49,122 nt of DNA, taken from contig DYHU01000002.1 in assembly GCA_020724025.1 (NCBI GenBank), positions 1 to 49,122 on the forward strand, read 5' to 3'. The notes below the pieces were generated by a model. That model did not search any database and was not told the origin of the DNA. It saw only the letters and a list, made by a program, of their open reading frames with translations. Position 1 is the stretch's first letter. Every line of letters starts with the position of its first letter. Positions 38,500-46,553 of this stretch are shown here, one piece after another. This stretch comes from Syntrophorhabdus sp. GTDB lineage: Bacteria > Desulfobacterota > BSN033 > UBA1163. The translations under genes and the position numbers were made by a program.

Positions 38500-39701
38500 T
38501 TAACAAGTTGATGGGCAGAAGAGATTTTATGAGATCAACCCTTGCAGGGTTCGGGGGGCTCTTTTTTCTTCCCTCGATCGATATGAAGCAGGAGTTAAGA
38601 GTCGTTGAAGTCAAAGGAAAAGAGAAAAAGTTGGTTTACCGCACTCTGGGGAAAACGGGATTGAAGCTCCCTGTGATCAATATGGGGGTGATGCTCACCG
38701 ATAATCCTAACCTTATCCGGACGGCCCTGGATTCGGGCATTTTACTTCTGGACACGGCTCATGGCTATATGCAAGGTCGAAACGAGGAAACCATCGGAGG
38801 AGTGATTAAGGGACGGCCCAGAGACTCATACTATATTGCCACTAAGGTCAATCTCCCCCAGAATCGAACAACAGGTCTCTACATGGAAGGGGCAACGACC
38901 GAAGAATTTCTCAAGAGACTGGATGTCAGCTTGAAGCGTCTGGGCGTGGATTACGTGGATATCCTCTATCAACATGGGGTATCCAGGAAAGAATCGGTCA
39001 TGTATGAACCGGTCTTGAAGGCATTCGATCAGGCGAAGAAAGACGGAAAAATCCGATTCTCCGGGGTCTCCACTCACTCAAACGAACCGGAGGTCATTCA
39101 TGCCGCTACCGATTCGAAAGCCCACGATGTCATTCTGACATCCTATAACTTTAAACAGAAACATTATGCAGAAGTGAGAAATGCGATTGCCGGAGCCTCT
39201 CGGGCGGGTATTGGAATTGTCGGGATGAAAGCGATCCGGGGCGGCTATCAACAACCGCCGACAACAAAAAATATCACTGGTTCATTCAAATGGATTCTTC
39301 AGGATCCGAACGTTCATACGGTCATTACCGGGTTCACCACCTTTGAGCATATAGAGATCGACCTTTCAATCATGGATGATCTGACCCTCACCGAACCAGA
39401 AAAATTAGAGTTGCAGAAGGAAGCCTCCATTCGTGGATTATACTGTCAGGGTTGCAGGCAATGTTTGGGGCAATGTCCGGAAAAACTTCCTATCCCTGAT
39501 CTGATGCGGGCCTACATGTATACCTACGACTACCGAAGTCTTGCACATGCTCAGGATTTGATCGTGTCACTCAATCTTCCGGATAAGGTTTGCGAGGACT
39601 GTTCTTATTGTCCGGTGAAATGCTCGATTGGGTTCAACGTTCCCAAAAAGATTCGTGATGTGGCCCGGTTGAAAGATGTTCCGTCGGAGTTCCTTGTGTA
39701 A
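38496..39701 (+). CDS. Tat-exported aldo/keto reductase with C-terminal Fe-S motifs
   Basis: A 401-residue protein. A Tat signal (MGRRDFMRSTLAGFGGLFF) heads an aldo/keto reductase barrel with the catalytic set Asp and Tyr in LLDTAHGYMQG, Lys in YIATKVNL and His in ILYQHGVS. The C-terminus adds a ferredoxin-like region, YCQGCRQCLGQCPEK and VCEDCSYCPVKCSIGF. Such proteins probably pass electrons from Fe-S clusters, not NADPH, outside the cytoplasm. It is the first of three genes of an envelope redox unit. Confidence 0.9.
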   Translation: MINKLMGRRDFMRSTLAGFGGLFFLPSIDMKQELRVVEVKGKEKKLVYRTLGKTGLKLPVINMGVMLTDNPNLIRTALDSGILLLDTAHGYMQGRNEETIGGVIKGRPRDSYYIATKVNLPQNRTTGLYMEGATTEEFLKRLDVSLKRLGVDYVDILYQHGVSRKESVMYEPVLKAFDQAKKDGKIRFSGVSTHSNEPEVIHAATDSKAHDVILTSYNFKQKHYAEVRNAIAGASRAGIGIVGMKAIRGGYQQPPTTKNITGSFKWILQDPNVHTVITGFTTFEHIEIDLSIMDDLTLTEPEKLELQKEASIRGLYCQGCRQCLGQCPEKLPIPDLMRAYMYTYDYRSLAHAQDLIVSLNLPDKVCEDCSYCPVKCSIGFNVPKKIRDVARLKDVPSEFLV

Positions 39702-39718
39702 AATAAAAGGAGCGATTC

Positions 39719-40636
39719 GTGGATGGTCATCAAAGAATAACTCGGCGCAGGTTCCTTAAAACAGCGGCTGCGGGAATCGTTTTAGGCATGACCGCCAGCG
39801 CTGAATTGGCTCACGCCAAAGACGAATATGATCTTGCCGTTACCTCAGGTGAACCGGTCCAGGCTACCCGAAAAGCGCTGGAGGCCCTGGGAGGGATTTC
39901 ACGCTTCGTTAAAAAAGGACAAAAGGTCGTCCTGAAACCCAATATGTCCTTCGCCCGCACTCCGGATTGGAGCTGTACGACCCATCCCCAGGTGGTGGCA
40001 ACCGTAGCTCAGGCATGTATGGAGGCAGAAGCCTCCCAGGTTGTCGTATTAGACCATACACTTCATCGCGCAGAGATATGTCTTGAACGCACCGGCATCC
40101 GGGAAGCCTGTAAAAACATCAAGGGTGTCCATGTGCTGGCTCTTCAAGAAAGGAAGTTCTTCAGTGAAATTAAAGTTCCCCGGGGAAAGGTGCTGGACAG
40201 GGTAGAAGTTTCAAGGGAAGCTCTGGAGAGCGATGTCCTGATCAATATTCCTGTTGCCAAATCCCATTCTGCAACGGGCGTAAGCCTGGGCCTCAAGGGA
40301 CTCATGGGCCTGATCTGGGATCGTGAGAGCTTCCACTCAAGGATCAACATCAATCAGGCCCTGTCTGATTTGGCGACTGTGATCAGGCCTCAGCTCACCA
40401 TTCTCGATGCCACCCGGGCTCTTACTTCCGGCGGCCCCGGAGGGCCAGGAGAGGTCAAAAAACCTAACCTCATTATCGCCGGAACAGACCCCGTAGCAGT
40501 AGACTCTTACGGGGTCACCATCGTCCCCTGGTATGGCCAGAGTTTTAAAGGCAGGCAGGTGGAGCATCTGCTGGTTGCTCATCAGCGGGGTCTTGGAAAG
40601 ATCGATATCGACCAATCTAAAATCTTTAAGGGGTAA
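39719..40636 (+). CDS. Tat-exported DUF362 protein
   Basis: A 305-residue DUF362 protein with a Tat signal (TRRRFLKTAAAGIVLGMTAS). The domain shows GQKVVLKPNMSFARTP, VLINIPVAKSHSATGVSLGL and AGTDPVAVDSYG. DUF362 domains occur beside or fused to ferredoxins; the reaction is unknown. GTG start at 39719 with AAAAGGAG. The next gene begins two bases after its stop. Confidence 0.9.
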   Translation: MDGHQRITRRRFLKTAAAGIVLGMTASAELAHAKDEYDLAVTSGEPVQATRKALEALGGISRFVKKGQKVVLKPNMSFARTPDWSCTTHPQVVATVAQACMEAEASQVVVLDHTLHRAEICLERTGIREACKNIKGVHVLALQERKFFSEIKVPRGKVLDRVEVSREALESDVLINIPVAKSHSATGVSLGLKGLMGLIWDRESFHSRININQALSDLATVIRPQLTILDATRALTSGGPGGPGEVKKPNLIIAGTDPVAVDSYGVTIVPWYGQSFKGRQVEHLLVAHQRGLGKIDIDQSKIFKG

Positions 40637-40638
40637 GC

Positions 40639-42264
40639 ATGAGAACGATCATCCAGGCCCTTTCTCTTCTCCTCTTCTCTCTCCTCTTCATCTTGGCAAC
40701 CTACAAGCTCCCGAACTGGTTGCCCGCAGATATTTATTTACGGCTCGATCCGCTTCTCGGCCTAAACGCTGTTTTTGCCTCGAGAGAAATTATTTCGAGA
40801 GTCTTATGGTCTTTGGTCCTGATCGGAGCAACCCTTTTCATTGGCCGTTTCTTCTGCGCCTATGTATGCCCCACAGGCGCTTCGATTGACTTCCTGGATT
40901 TTCTCTTCTTGCACAGAAAGAGCCGTTTCGGTTTAAAGAAGGAAGTCAACTTTCGGAAAATCAAATTCGCCCTCCTCGTCGTTTTTCTCACCGCTGGTCT
41001 GGTCGGTCTCTCTCTCGCTTTCTTTCTGGACCCTCTGGCCATGCTTACACGCTTTTATACCTTCTTCCTCTATCCCCTCGCTATCACATCGATCAACCTC
41101 TTCTTTGACCTGCTTCGTCCTCTGTCCCGGGCCATGGGATGGGTTACCCTGTCTCACCTTCACTATTTCCAGCCGGTCTTCTATATGTCTGCCATCACCC
41201 TTCTGATCTTTGGAGGAATCGTTGCTCTCAATCTCGTTGCCAAGCGCTTCTGGTGCCGGTATCTCTGTCCCCTGGGAGCCCTGCTCAGCCTCATCTCTCC
41301 TCTCGGGCTCTTCAAGCGGAAGGTGGGCCCGGATTGCAATGAATGCCTGAAATGCCAGGAGGCCTGTCCCATGGGAGCGATCGAACAGGACCCAACCCGA
41401 ACCCGTCTTTCCGAATGCATCCAGTGCCGGACCTGTGCCAGAGTCTGCCCGCAGGAGGCTGTCACCTTCCCCGCTTCCTTTTCTTTCTCATTAGGGGGAG
41501 AATATTCTTCCGTCAATTTTTCCAGAAGGGGATTCCTCTACTCCGTGACCGGAGGCCTGGCATTCGGATTCCTTGCCATTCGAACCCCTTTCACGCCGCT
41601 TCAGAGCAAACACAACCTGATCCGTCCACCCGGCGCCATTCCTGAAACCGAATTCCTGCGCACCTGCATCCGCTGTGGCGAGTGCATGAAGTCCTGCTTA
41701 ACGAATACGCTTCAGCCCTGCCTCTGGGAATCGGGCTTCCCCGGCCTCTGGACGCCGAAGATGGATCTTCGTCTGGCCCCCTGCGATCAGAATTGTAATG
41801 TCTGCGGCAAAGTCTGTCCCACCCAGGCGATCCGCTCGGTCTCCGTAGAAGAAAAGAATCATGCCAAAGTGGGAACAGCCATCTTACTCAAGGAGATGTG
41901 CCTGGTCTGGGCTCAGAATAAGATCTGTCTGATCTGTGACGAAATCTGTCCTTACAATGCGATCGTTTTTCGCCCTGTGGAGGGTTATCGTCGTCCTGTC
42001 GTCATCGCCTCGAAGTGCAACGGTTGTGGATTCTGCGAGCAAAGATGCCCTGTCCTGGGAGATTCGGCCATTGTCGTTGTGCCGGACGGGGAGATTCGCC
42101 TCAAAGATGGATCCTATATCAAAGAAGCCAAAAAGCTCCAGCTGGAGTTCAAGCCCGACCCCGGGGATGACAAATTTATTCTCGAAGAATCCGGATTTAA
42201 GATCGAAAGCGGAAAGAAAGAAGAAAAGAAATCCCAGCCTCAAAAACCAAAGGGATTTCAATAA
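40639..42264 (+). CDS. NapH-NapG-like fused membrane polyferredoxin
   Basis: A 541-residue protein. The N-terminal half is NapH/YccM-like with about five transmembrane helices and the paired FFCAYVCPTGA and FWCRYLCPLGALLS motifs, then two [4Fe-4S] sites (CNECLKCQEACP, CIQCRTCARVCP). Near residue 293 comes SRRGFLYSVTGGLAFGFLAI, an internal Tat-like helix, and a NapG-like half with four more sites (CIRCGECMKSC, CNVCGKVCP, CLICDEICP, CNGCGFCEQRCP). In nitrate reductase operons these are two proteins. It probably moves quinol electrons to the periplasmic partners encoded upstream. Confidence 0.9.
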   Translation: MRTIIQALSLLLFSLLFILATYKLPNWLPADIYLRLDPLLGLNAVFASREIISRVLWSLVLIGATLFIGRFFCAYVCPTGASIDFLDFLFLHRKSRFGLKKEVNFRKIKFALLVVFLTAGLVGLSLAFFLDPLAMLTRFYTFFLYPLAITSINLFFDLLRPLSRAMGWVTLSHLHYFQPVFYMSAITLLIFGGIVALNLVAKRFWCRYLCPLGALLSLISPLGLFKRKVGPDCNECLKCQEACPMGAIEQDPTRTRLSECIQCRTCARVCPQEAVTFPASFSFSLGGEYSSVNFSRRGFLYSVTGGLAFGFLAIRTPFTPLQSKHNLIRPPGAIPETEFLRTCIRCGECMKSCLTNTLQPCLWESGFPGLWTPKMDLRLAPCDQNCNVCGKVCPTQAIRSVSVEEKNHAKVGTAILLKEMCLVWAQNKICLICDEICPYNAIVFRPVEGYRRPVVIASKCNGCGFCEQRCPVLGDSAIVVVPDGEIRLKDGSYIKEAKKLQLEFKPDPGDDKFILEESGFKIESGKKEEKKSQPQKPKGFQ

Positions 42265-42508
42265 AAAACGATGAACGATGAACCACGAACAATGAAGTTC
42301 CGGATCCATGGAAGATTGGAATCATGGATGATTGGACAAACCCAAAAAAACTTTTTTTTAACCCATTATTCCACTATTCCATCATTCCATCCTTCCAATG
42401 GGTTGGGTTTATCGTTTAATGTTCATTGTTGTAGAATTACATTGGATTTAGTGTAATTTCTGGGTTAAAATTCTCCTTGAAATCCAGCCATCCATAGCGG
42501 GGGCTTCC
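42265..42508. promoter_or_regulatory. Intergenic region with palindrome before cysE
   Basis: Short imperfect repeats (GATGAAC, ATTCCA) fill the first part. At 42435-42458 AATTACA and TGTAATT form an inverted repeat around ATTGGATTTAG; it lies 50 bases before the cysE ATG and could be an operator. No riboswitch or T-box is recognised. Confidence 0.35.
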
Positions 42509-43186
42509 ATGTGGGAGCGTTTGAAGGAAGATATTAAGACGATTAAGGACCGGGACCCTGCGGCAAAGAATTATATAGAGATCTTTCTCTGCTATCCGGG
42601 TCTTCATGCCATCTGGCTTCACCGGATTGCCCATGCTCTATATCTCCGGGGATGGTACACCACTGCCCGACTGATCTCCCATTTTAACCGTGGGGTCACA
42701 GGAATCGAGATCCATCCCGGCGCGAGGATCGGCAGGCGACTCTTCATCGACCATGGCATGGGAGTGGTGATGGGAGAGACCACCGAAATCGGTGATGACT
42801 GTCTCATCTATAAAGGGGTGGTGCTCGGAGGCACCACACTTGAAAAGAAGAAACGTCATCCCACCCTGGGAAACCGTGTCGTCGTGGGCTCCAATTCCAC
42901 GATCCTGGGCCCCATCACCGTCGGCGATGGGGCAAGAATCGGCTCCGGTTCGGTGGTGGTCAGATCGGTCCCTCCGGGTGCAACCGTGGTCGGTGTTCCG
43001 GGTCGTGTCGTTGAATCCCTTACCCCGGAGAAAGAAGAACTCGATTTTGAACATGGAAATCTTCCGGACCCGCTGTCGGACATTATGAAGATGCTCCTTC
43101 AGCTACACAGTAAGCTGGAAGAAAGGGTCAAGCGGCTGGAGCGACTGGAGGATCAGAACAGCAAAACCATCCCCAGCGAGGAGTGA
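42509..43186 (+). CDS. cysE: Serine O-acetyltransferase
   Basis: A 225-residue EpsC/CysE-type enzyme, acetylating serine from acetyl-CoA in the first step of cysteine synthesis. It contains the left-handed beta-helix hexapeptides IHPGARIGRRLFIDHGMGVV (catalytic His in DHG), MGETTEIGDD and VGSNSTILGPITVGDGARIG. The short N-terminal helical part is typical of the smaller EpsC form. The C-terminal tail is a Glu/Lys-rich coil. It is followed by a nifU-like gene: cysteine supplies sulfur for clusters. Confidence 0.95.
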   Translation: MWERLKEDIKTIKDRDPAAKNYIEIFLCYPGLHAIWLHRIAHALYLRGWYTTARLISHFNRGVTGIEIHPGARIGRRLFIDHGMGVVMGETTEIGDDCLIYKGVVLGGTTLEKKKRHPTLGNRVVVGSNSTILGPITVGDGARIGSGSVVVRSVPPGATVVGVPGRVVESLTPEKEELDFEHGNLPDPLSDIMKMLLQLHSKLEERVKRLERLEDQNSKTIPSEE

Positions 43187-43188
43187 AA

Positions 43189-43614
43189 ATGGCAAAGTAT
43201 CCGAAATTTTTAATGGAACATTTTCAGAACCCTAAAAATGTCGGGGAGATCTCCGATGCCGATGGCGTGGGAACCGTAGGCAATGCTTCCTGCGGCGACA
43301 TTATGCAGATGTTCATCAGGGTCGAGGGCAATAAGATTACCGAGGCAACTTTCAAGACCTTTGGCTGCGGGGCGGCCATTGCAACCAGCTCCATTCTGAC
43401 AGAGCGGATCAAAGGGGCTACGCTGGATGAGGCCCTGAAGATATCCGACGAGACATCAAGGGAGGTCCTCTCCCAGTTGCCAAAAGAGAAAGTCCCCTGT
43501 TTTACCTTAGCCACGGATGCATTAAAACTGGCCATCGAGGAATACCGTTGCAAATTGACGGGAATTCATGAAAAAGGCGGCTTTGACTCCACAAAGTTGG
43601 AGAAGGATGAATGA
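43189..43614 (+). CDS. NifU/IscU-like Fe-S scaffold (second copy)
   Basis: A 141-residue scaffold from ATG 43189 (GAGGAG five bases upstream; a GTG at 43183 is also in frame). Ligand cysteines stand in GNASCGDIM, TFGCGAAIAT and KVPCFTLATDALK. It resembles the protein encoded at 2389-2781, so the organism has at least two paralogues. Its place between cysE and a [4Fe-4S] reductase-like gene suggests a dedicated cluster-assembly role. Confidence 0.92.
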   Translation: MAKYPKFLMEHFQNPKNVGEISDADGVGTVGNASCGDIMQMFIRVEGNKITEATFKTFGCGAAIATSSILTERIKGATLDEALKISDETSREVLSQLPKEKVPCFTLATDALKLAIEEYRCKLTGIHEKGGFDSTKLEKDE

Positions 43615-44531
43615 GGTCACCGATGATGAAAGAGGATAAGGTCGTTTTTCTCAAAGACCCGAACAAAGTCTTAGAACAGCTCATTAAAAACTTCCTCAAC
43701 GAGAATAGCCAGAACCGGAGAACCCAACTTGATAATGGGTCTTACTGGGAAGAACCTCTGGTCGGGTTTGCCTCGGGAACCGATCCACTCTTCTTTCAAT
43801 TTAAATCGCTGATCGGCTCATTCCACCGCACTCCGAGAGAGATCGTCGTCACCGCCTTAAAGGAGAAAGGCAGAGAGCTTCTTCTGTCGGAGGTGGAGCA
43901 GATTAGCGTCATTTCATGGATATTACCCACCGCCGAGGACACCCGGAAAAGCAATCGTAAAGAAGAAAAATTTCCTTCGAAGCTCTGGGCCTACACGAGG
44001 GATTTCGGCGAGGTCTGCAATGGCGCTTTGCGAAGACATGTCGTGGGATTCCTGGAGGATTTAGGCTTTGTGGCGGTCGCTCCACTCCTGATGCCCACTT
44101 TTCGTTACTTTCGGGATGAAAAGGTGGGCTGGGCCTCTCCCTGGTCGGAGCGCCATGTTGCCTACACCTGCGGCCTCGGGACCTTCAGCCTCAACGATGG
44201 TCTCATCACCCCGAAAGGGATGGCCGTCCGAATAGGAAGTGTCGTCACCCTTCTGAAACTGACCCCGAGCGAGAGGAGGAACAGTCACTATAAAGAGAAC
44301 TGCCTCCTCTTCCGGAACGAAAAATGCGGGAAGTGCATCCCGAGATGTCCTGCCGGAGCCATCACAGAAGAAGGTCATGATAAGGATCGATGCAACGAAT
44401 ACATCAATTCCGAGCCATTAAAAGCAAAACGGCTGGGATATGGTTTACAGAACCCTCCTCCTGCCTGTGGCCTCTGCCAGACCGGAGTGCCCTGCGAATT
44501 CGAAATCCCCAGGCCCGACCTGATCGCCTGA
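43611..44531 (+). CDS. QueG-like [4Fe-4S] protein
   Basis: A 306-residue protein with the C-terminal double cluster layout of epoxyqueuosine reductase relatives: EKCGKCIPRCPAGAI and, further on, CGLCQTGVPCE. The middle contains AYTCGLGTFSLNDGLITPKG, like the substrate loop of QueG (x-GxGxxGxNxxLITPxxG). The N-terminal 120 residues differ from QueG and the QueG HEAT repeats are absent, so another substrate is likely. Three closely spaced ATG codons (43611, 43623, 43626) are possible starts; the later ones follow GAGG. Confidence 0.75.
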   Translation: MRSPMMKEDKVVFLKDPNKVLEQLIKNFLNENSQNRRTQLDNGSYWEEPLVGFASGTDPLFFQFKSLIGSFHRTPREIVVTALKEKGRELLLSEVEQISVISWILPTAEDTRKSNRKEEKFPSKLWAYTRDFGEVCNGALRRHVVGFLEDLGFVAVAPLLMPTFRYFRDEKVGWASPWSERHVAYTCGLGTFSLNDGLITPKGMAVRIGSVVTLLKLTPSERRNSHYKENCLLFRNEKCGKCIPRCPAGAITEEGHDKDRCNEYINSEPLKAKRLGYGLQNPPPACGLCQTGVPCEFEIPRPDLIA

Positions 44532-44536
44532 AAAAA

Positions 44537-44605
44537 AAAGGGACAGGCTACTTTTTAGGATCAACTTTTCTCTAAAAGTGAAAAAGTAGCCTGTTCCCTT
44601 TTTAC
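44537..44605 (+). terminator. Long hairpin with T run after QueG-like gene
   Basis: GGGACAGGCTACTTTTT pairs with AAAAAGTAGCCTGTTCCC, flanked by AAAAAAAAA and TTTTT. It can terminate in both directions and has the GGGACAGG ends typical of RAYT-type REP elements. Confidence 0.8.
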
Positions 44606-44900
44606 AGGACTTCTAATTTACTACGGTCTCCAGCGCCGCTGGTTTAAAGTTTAAAAAGGATTCCAAACAATTTAATTTCAGATATCTGATTTGAGATTTG
44701 GGGTTTTTCAATCTGCAATCTCTCCGAGCCAGAGGGCTCTCTGAGCCGGAGGCCGCATTCCGCATTTGTAGAGGACCAACTTTTTTATGGATGACATCAG
44801 CTCGTGAATATGATATTTCAAGGCCTGCCTCCCATGACCTATCTTTAGAGCTCTCTTTGGTAAAGATATAAAAACACTGCTGCTTCTGTTCTGAAATTGT
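44606..44900. other. Intergenic region, no confident gene
   Basis: Short ATCTGAAAT/GATTTGAGATTT-like repeats at about 44670-44730, then unremarkable sequence. A minus-strand frame at 44708-44938 exists but has no ribosome site and no family resemblance. Confidence 0.4.
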
Positions 44901-44929
44901 TTGACAGTTATAACTCGATTATCTATACT
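44901..44929 (+). promoter_or_regulatory. Promoter of hsdM operon
   Basis: TTGACA (44901-44906) and TATACT (44924-44929), spacer 17; leader about 60 bases to the ATG at 44997. Confidence 0.75.
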
Positions 44930-44996
44930 GCATATCAATACAATAAATTAAGAATATATGTTATGCGCACAAAGCAATGAAGGATTGATTTGACTG

Positions 44997-46553
44997 ATGA
45001 GCAAGATCGAAGAAAACGGAAAATCCCTTGAGTCCTGGATCTGGGACGCCGCTTGTTCCATCCGTGGCGCCAAGGACGCGCCGAAATACAAGGAGTTCAT
45101 CCTCCCGCTCATCTTCACCAAACGCCTCTGCGACGTGTTCGATGACGAGATCAACCGTATCGCCCAGGAAGTCGGCTCTCGCGCCAAAGCCTTCAGGCTG
45201 GTGAAGCACGACAAGAAGCTCGTCCGCTTCTTCCTGCCGCTGGAGCCGAAGAATCCAGACGACCCGGTCTGGTCGGTCATCCGCACGCTCTCGGACAAGA
45301 TCGGCGAGCAGCTCACTACCCATCTCCGCGCCATCGCAGACGCCAATTCGCTCCTTAAGGGGATCATCGACCGCATTGACTTCAACGCCACCACCCACGG
45401 TGTGCGCGACCTCGACGACGACCGCCTCTCCAACCTCATTGAAGCCATCAGCGCCAAGCGACTCGGCCTGGCCGACGTGGAGCCGGACATCATCGGGCGG
45501 AGCTACGAATACCTCATCCGCAAGTTCGCCGAGGGCGGCGGCCAGAGCGCGGGCGAGTTCTACACCCCCGCGGAGGTCGGCCTCGTCATGGCCCGCATCA
45601 TGGACCCGCAGCCTGGCATGGAGGGCTATGATCCCACCTGCGGCTCCGCCGGCCTGCTTATCAAGTGCCAGTTGAAACTAGACGAGAAGATGAAGGCCGC
45701 CGGGGAAAAGGGCTACGCCCCGCTCAAGCTCTACGGCCAGGAATCCGAGCCTGGTACCTGGGCCATGGCAAACATGAACATGATCATCCACGACATGGAG
45801 GGCGAGATTCAGATCGGCGACACCTTCCGCAAGCCGAAGTTCCGCCAGGGCAACCGCCTCCAGACCTTCGACCGTGTGGTGGCCAACCCCATGTGGAACC
45901 AGACTGAGTTCAAGGAAAAGGACTACGACGCCGATGAACTCGACCGCTTTCCCAAGGGCGCGGGTTTCCCTGGCGGCAAAGCCGACTGGGGCTGGATGCA
46001 GCACATCCTTGCCAGCCTCAAGCCGGAGGGCCGTGCGGCCGTGGTACTCGACACCGGCGCCGCCTCGCGCGGCTCCGGCAATGCCAACACCAACAAGGAG
46101 AAGGACGTCCGCCGCTGGTTCGTGGAGCAGGACCTCATCGAGGGCGTCATCTACCTGCCGGAAAACCTGTTCTACAACACCACCGCGCCGGGTATTATCA
46201 TCGTTCTCAACAAGGCAAAACCGAAGGAGCGGAAGGGCAAACTGTTCCTGCTCAACGCAAGCCGCGAGTTCGTGAAGGGCGACCCCAAAAACTATATCCC
46301 TGAAGACGCCATCCTCCGCATCGCCGAGACCTTCACTTCGTGGAAAGAAGTTGAGAAATATTCGCGTATCGTCAGCCGCGAGGAGATTGCGAAGAACGAC
46401 TTCAACATTTCGCCCAGCCGATACATCCACACGGGCGAAGCGGACGAATACCGGCCAATTGCGGAGATTGTGGAGGAGTTGAATGGGCTGGAGGATAAGG
46501 CAAAGGGCACCGATGCCGCGCTGAAGGCTATTTTGAAAAGGATCGGCATATGA
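44997..46553 (+). CDS. hsdM: Type I restriction-modification methyltransferase subunit
   Basis: A 518-residue HsdM, the N6-adenine methyltransferase of a type I system. The N-terminal helical domain starts ESWIWDAACSIRGAKDAPKY; the SAM loop is YDPTCGSAGLLIKC (about residue 210), preceded by GEFYTPAEV; motif IV reads ANPMWNQTEF, a variant of NPPF. GC content and codon choice are clearly higher than in the flanking genes, a sign of transfer. It overlaps the DUF1016 gene by four bases. It needs HsdS for DNA recognition, and the hsdS here is broken. Confidence 0.95.
   Translation: MSKIEENGKSLESWIWDAACSIRGAKDAPKYKEFILPLIFTKRLCDVFDDEINRIAQEVGSRAKAFRLVKHDKKLVRFFLPLEPKNPDDPVWSVIRTLSDKIGEQLTTHLRAIADANSLLKGIIDRIDFNATTHGVRDLDDDRLSNLIEAISAKRLGLADVEPDIIGRSYEYLIRKFAEGGGQSAGEFYTPAEVGLVMARIMDPQPGMEGYDPTCGSAGLLIKCQLKLDEKMKAAGEKGYAPLKLYGQESEPGTWAMANMNMIIHDMEGEIQIGDTFRKPKFRQGNRLQTFDRVVANPMWNQTEFKEKDYDADELDRFPKGAGFPGGKADWGWMQHILASLKPEGRAAVVLDTGAASRGSGNANTNKEKDVRRWFVEQDLIEGVIYLPENLFYNTTAPGIIIVLNKAKPKERKGKLFLLNASREFVKGDPKNYIPEDAILRIAETFTSWKEVEKYSRIVSREEIAKNDFNISPSRYIHTGEADEYRPIAEIVEELNGLEDKAKGTDAALKAILKRIGI

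Noticed and set aside
44708..44938. Small minus-strand gene before hsdM
   Set aside because: Part of it is repeat-derived, it has no ribosome site, and it overlaps the hsdM promoter.
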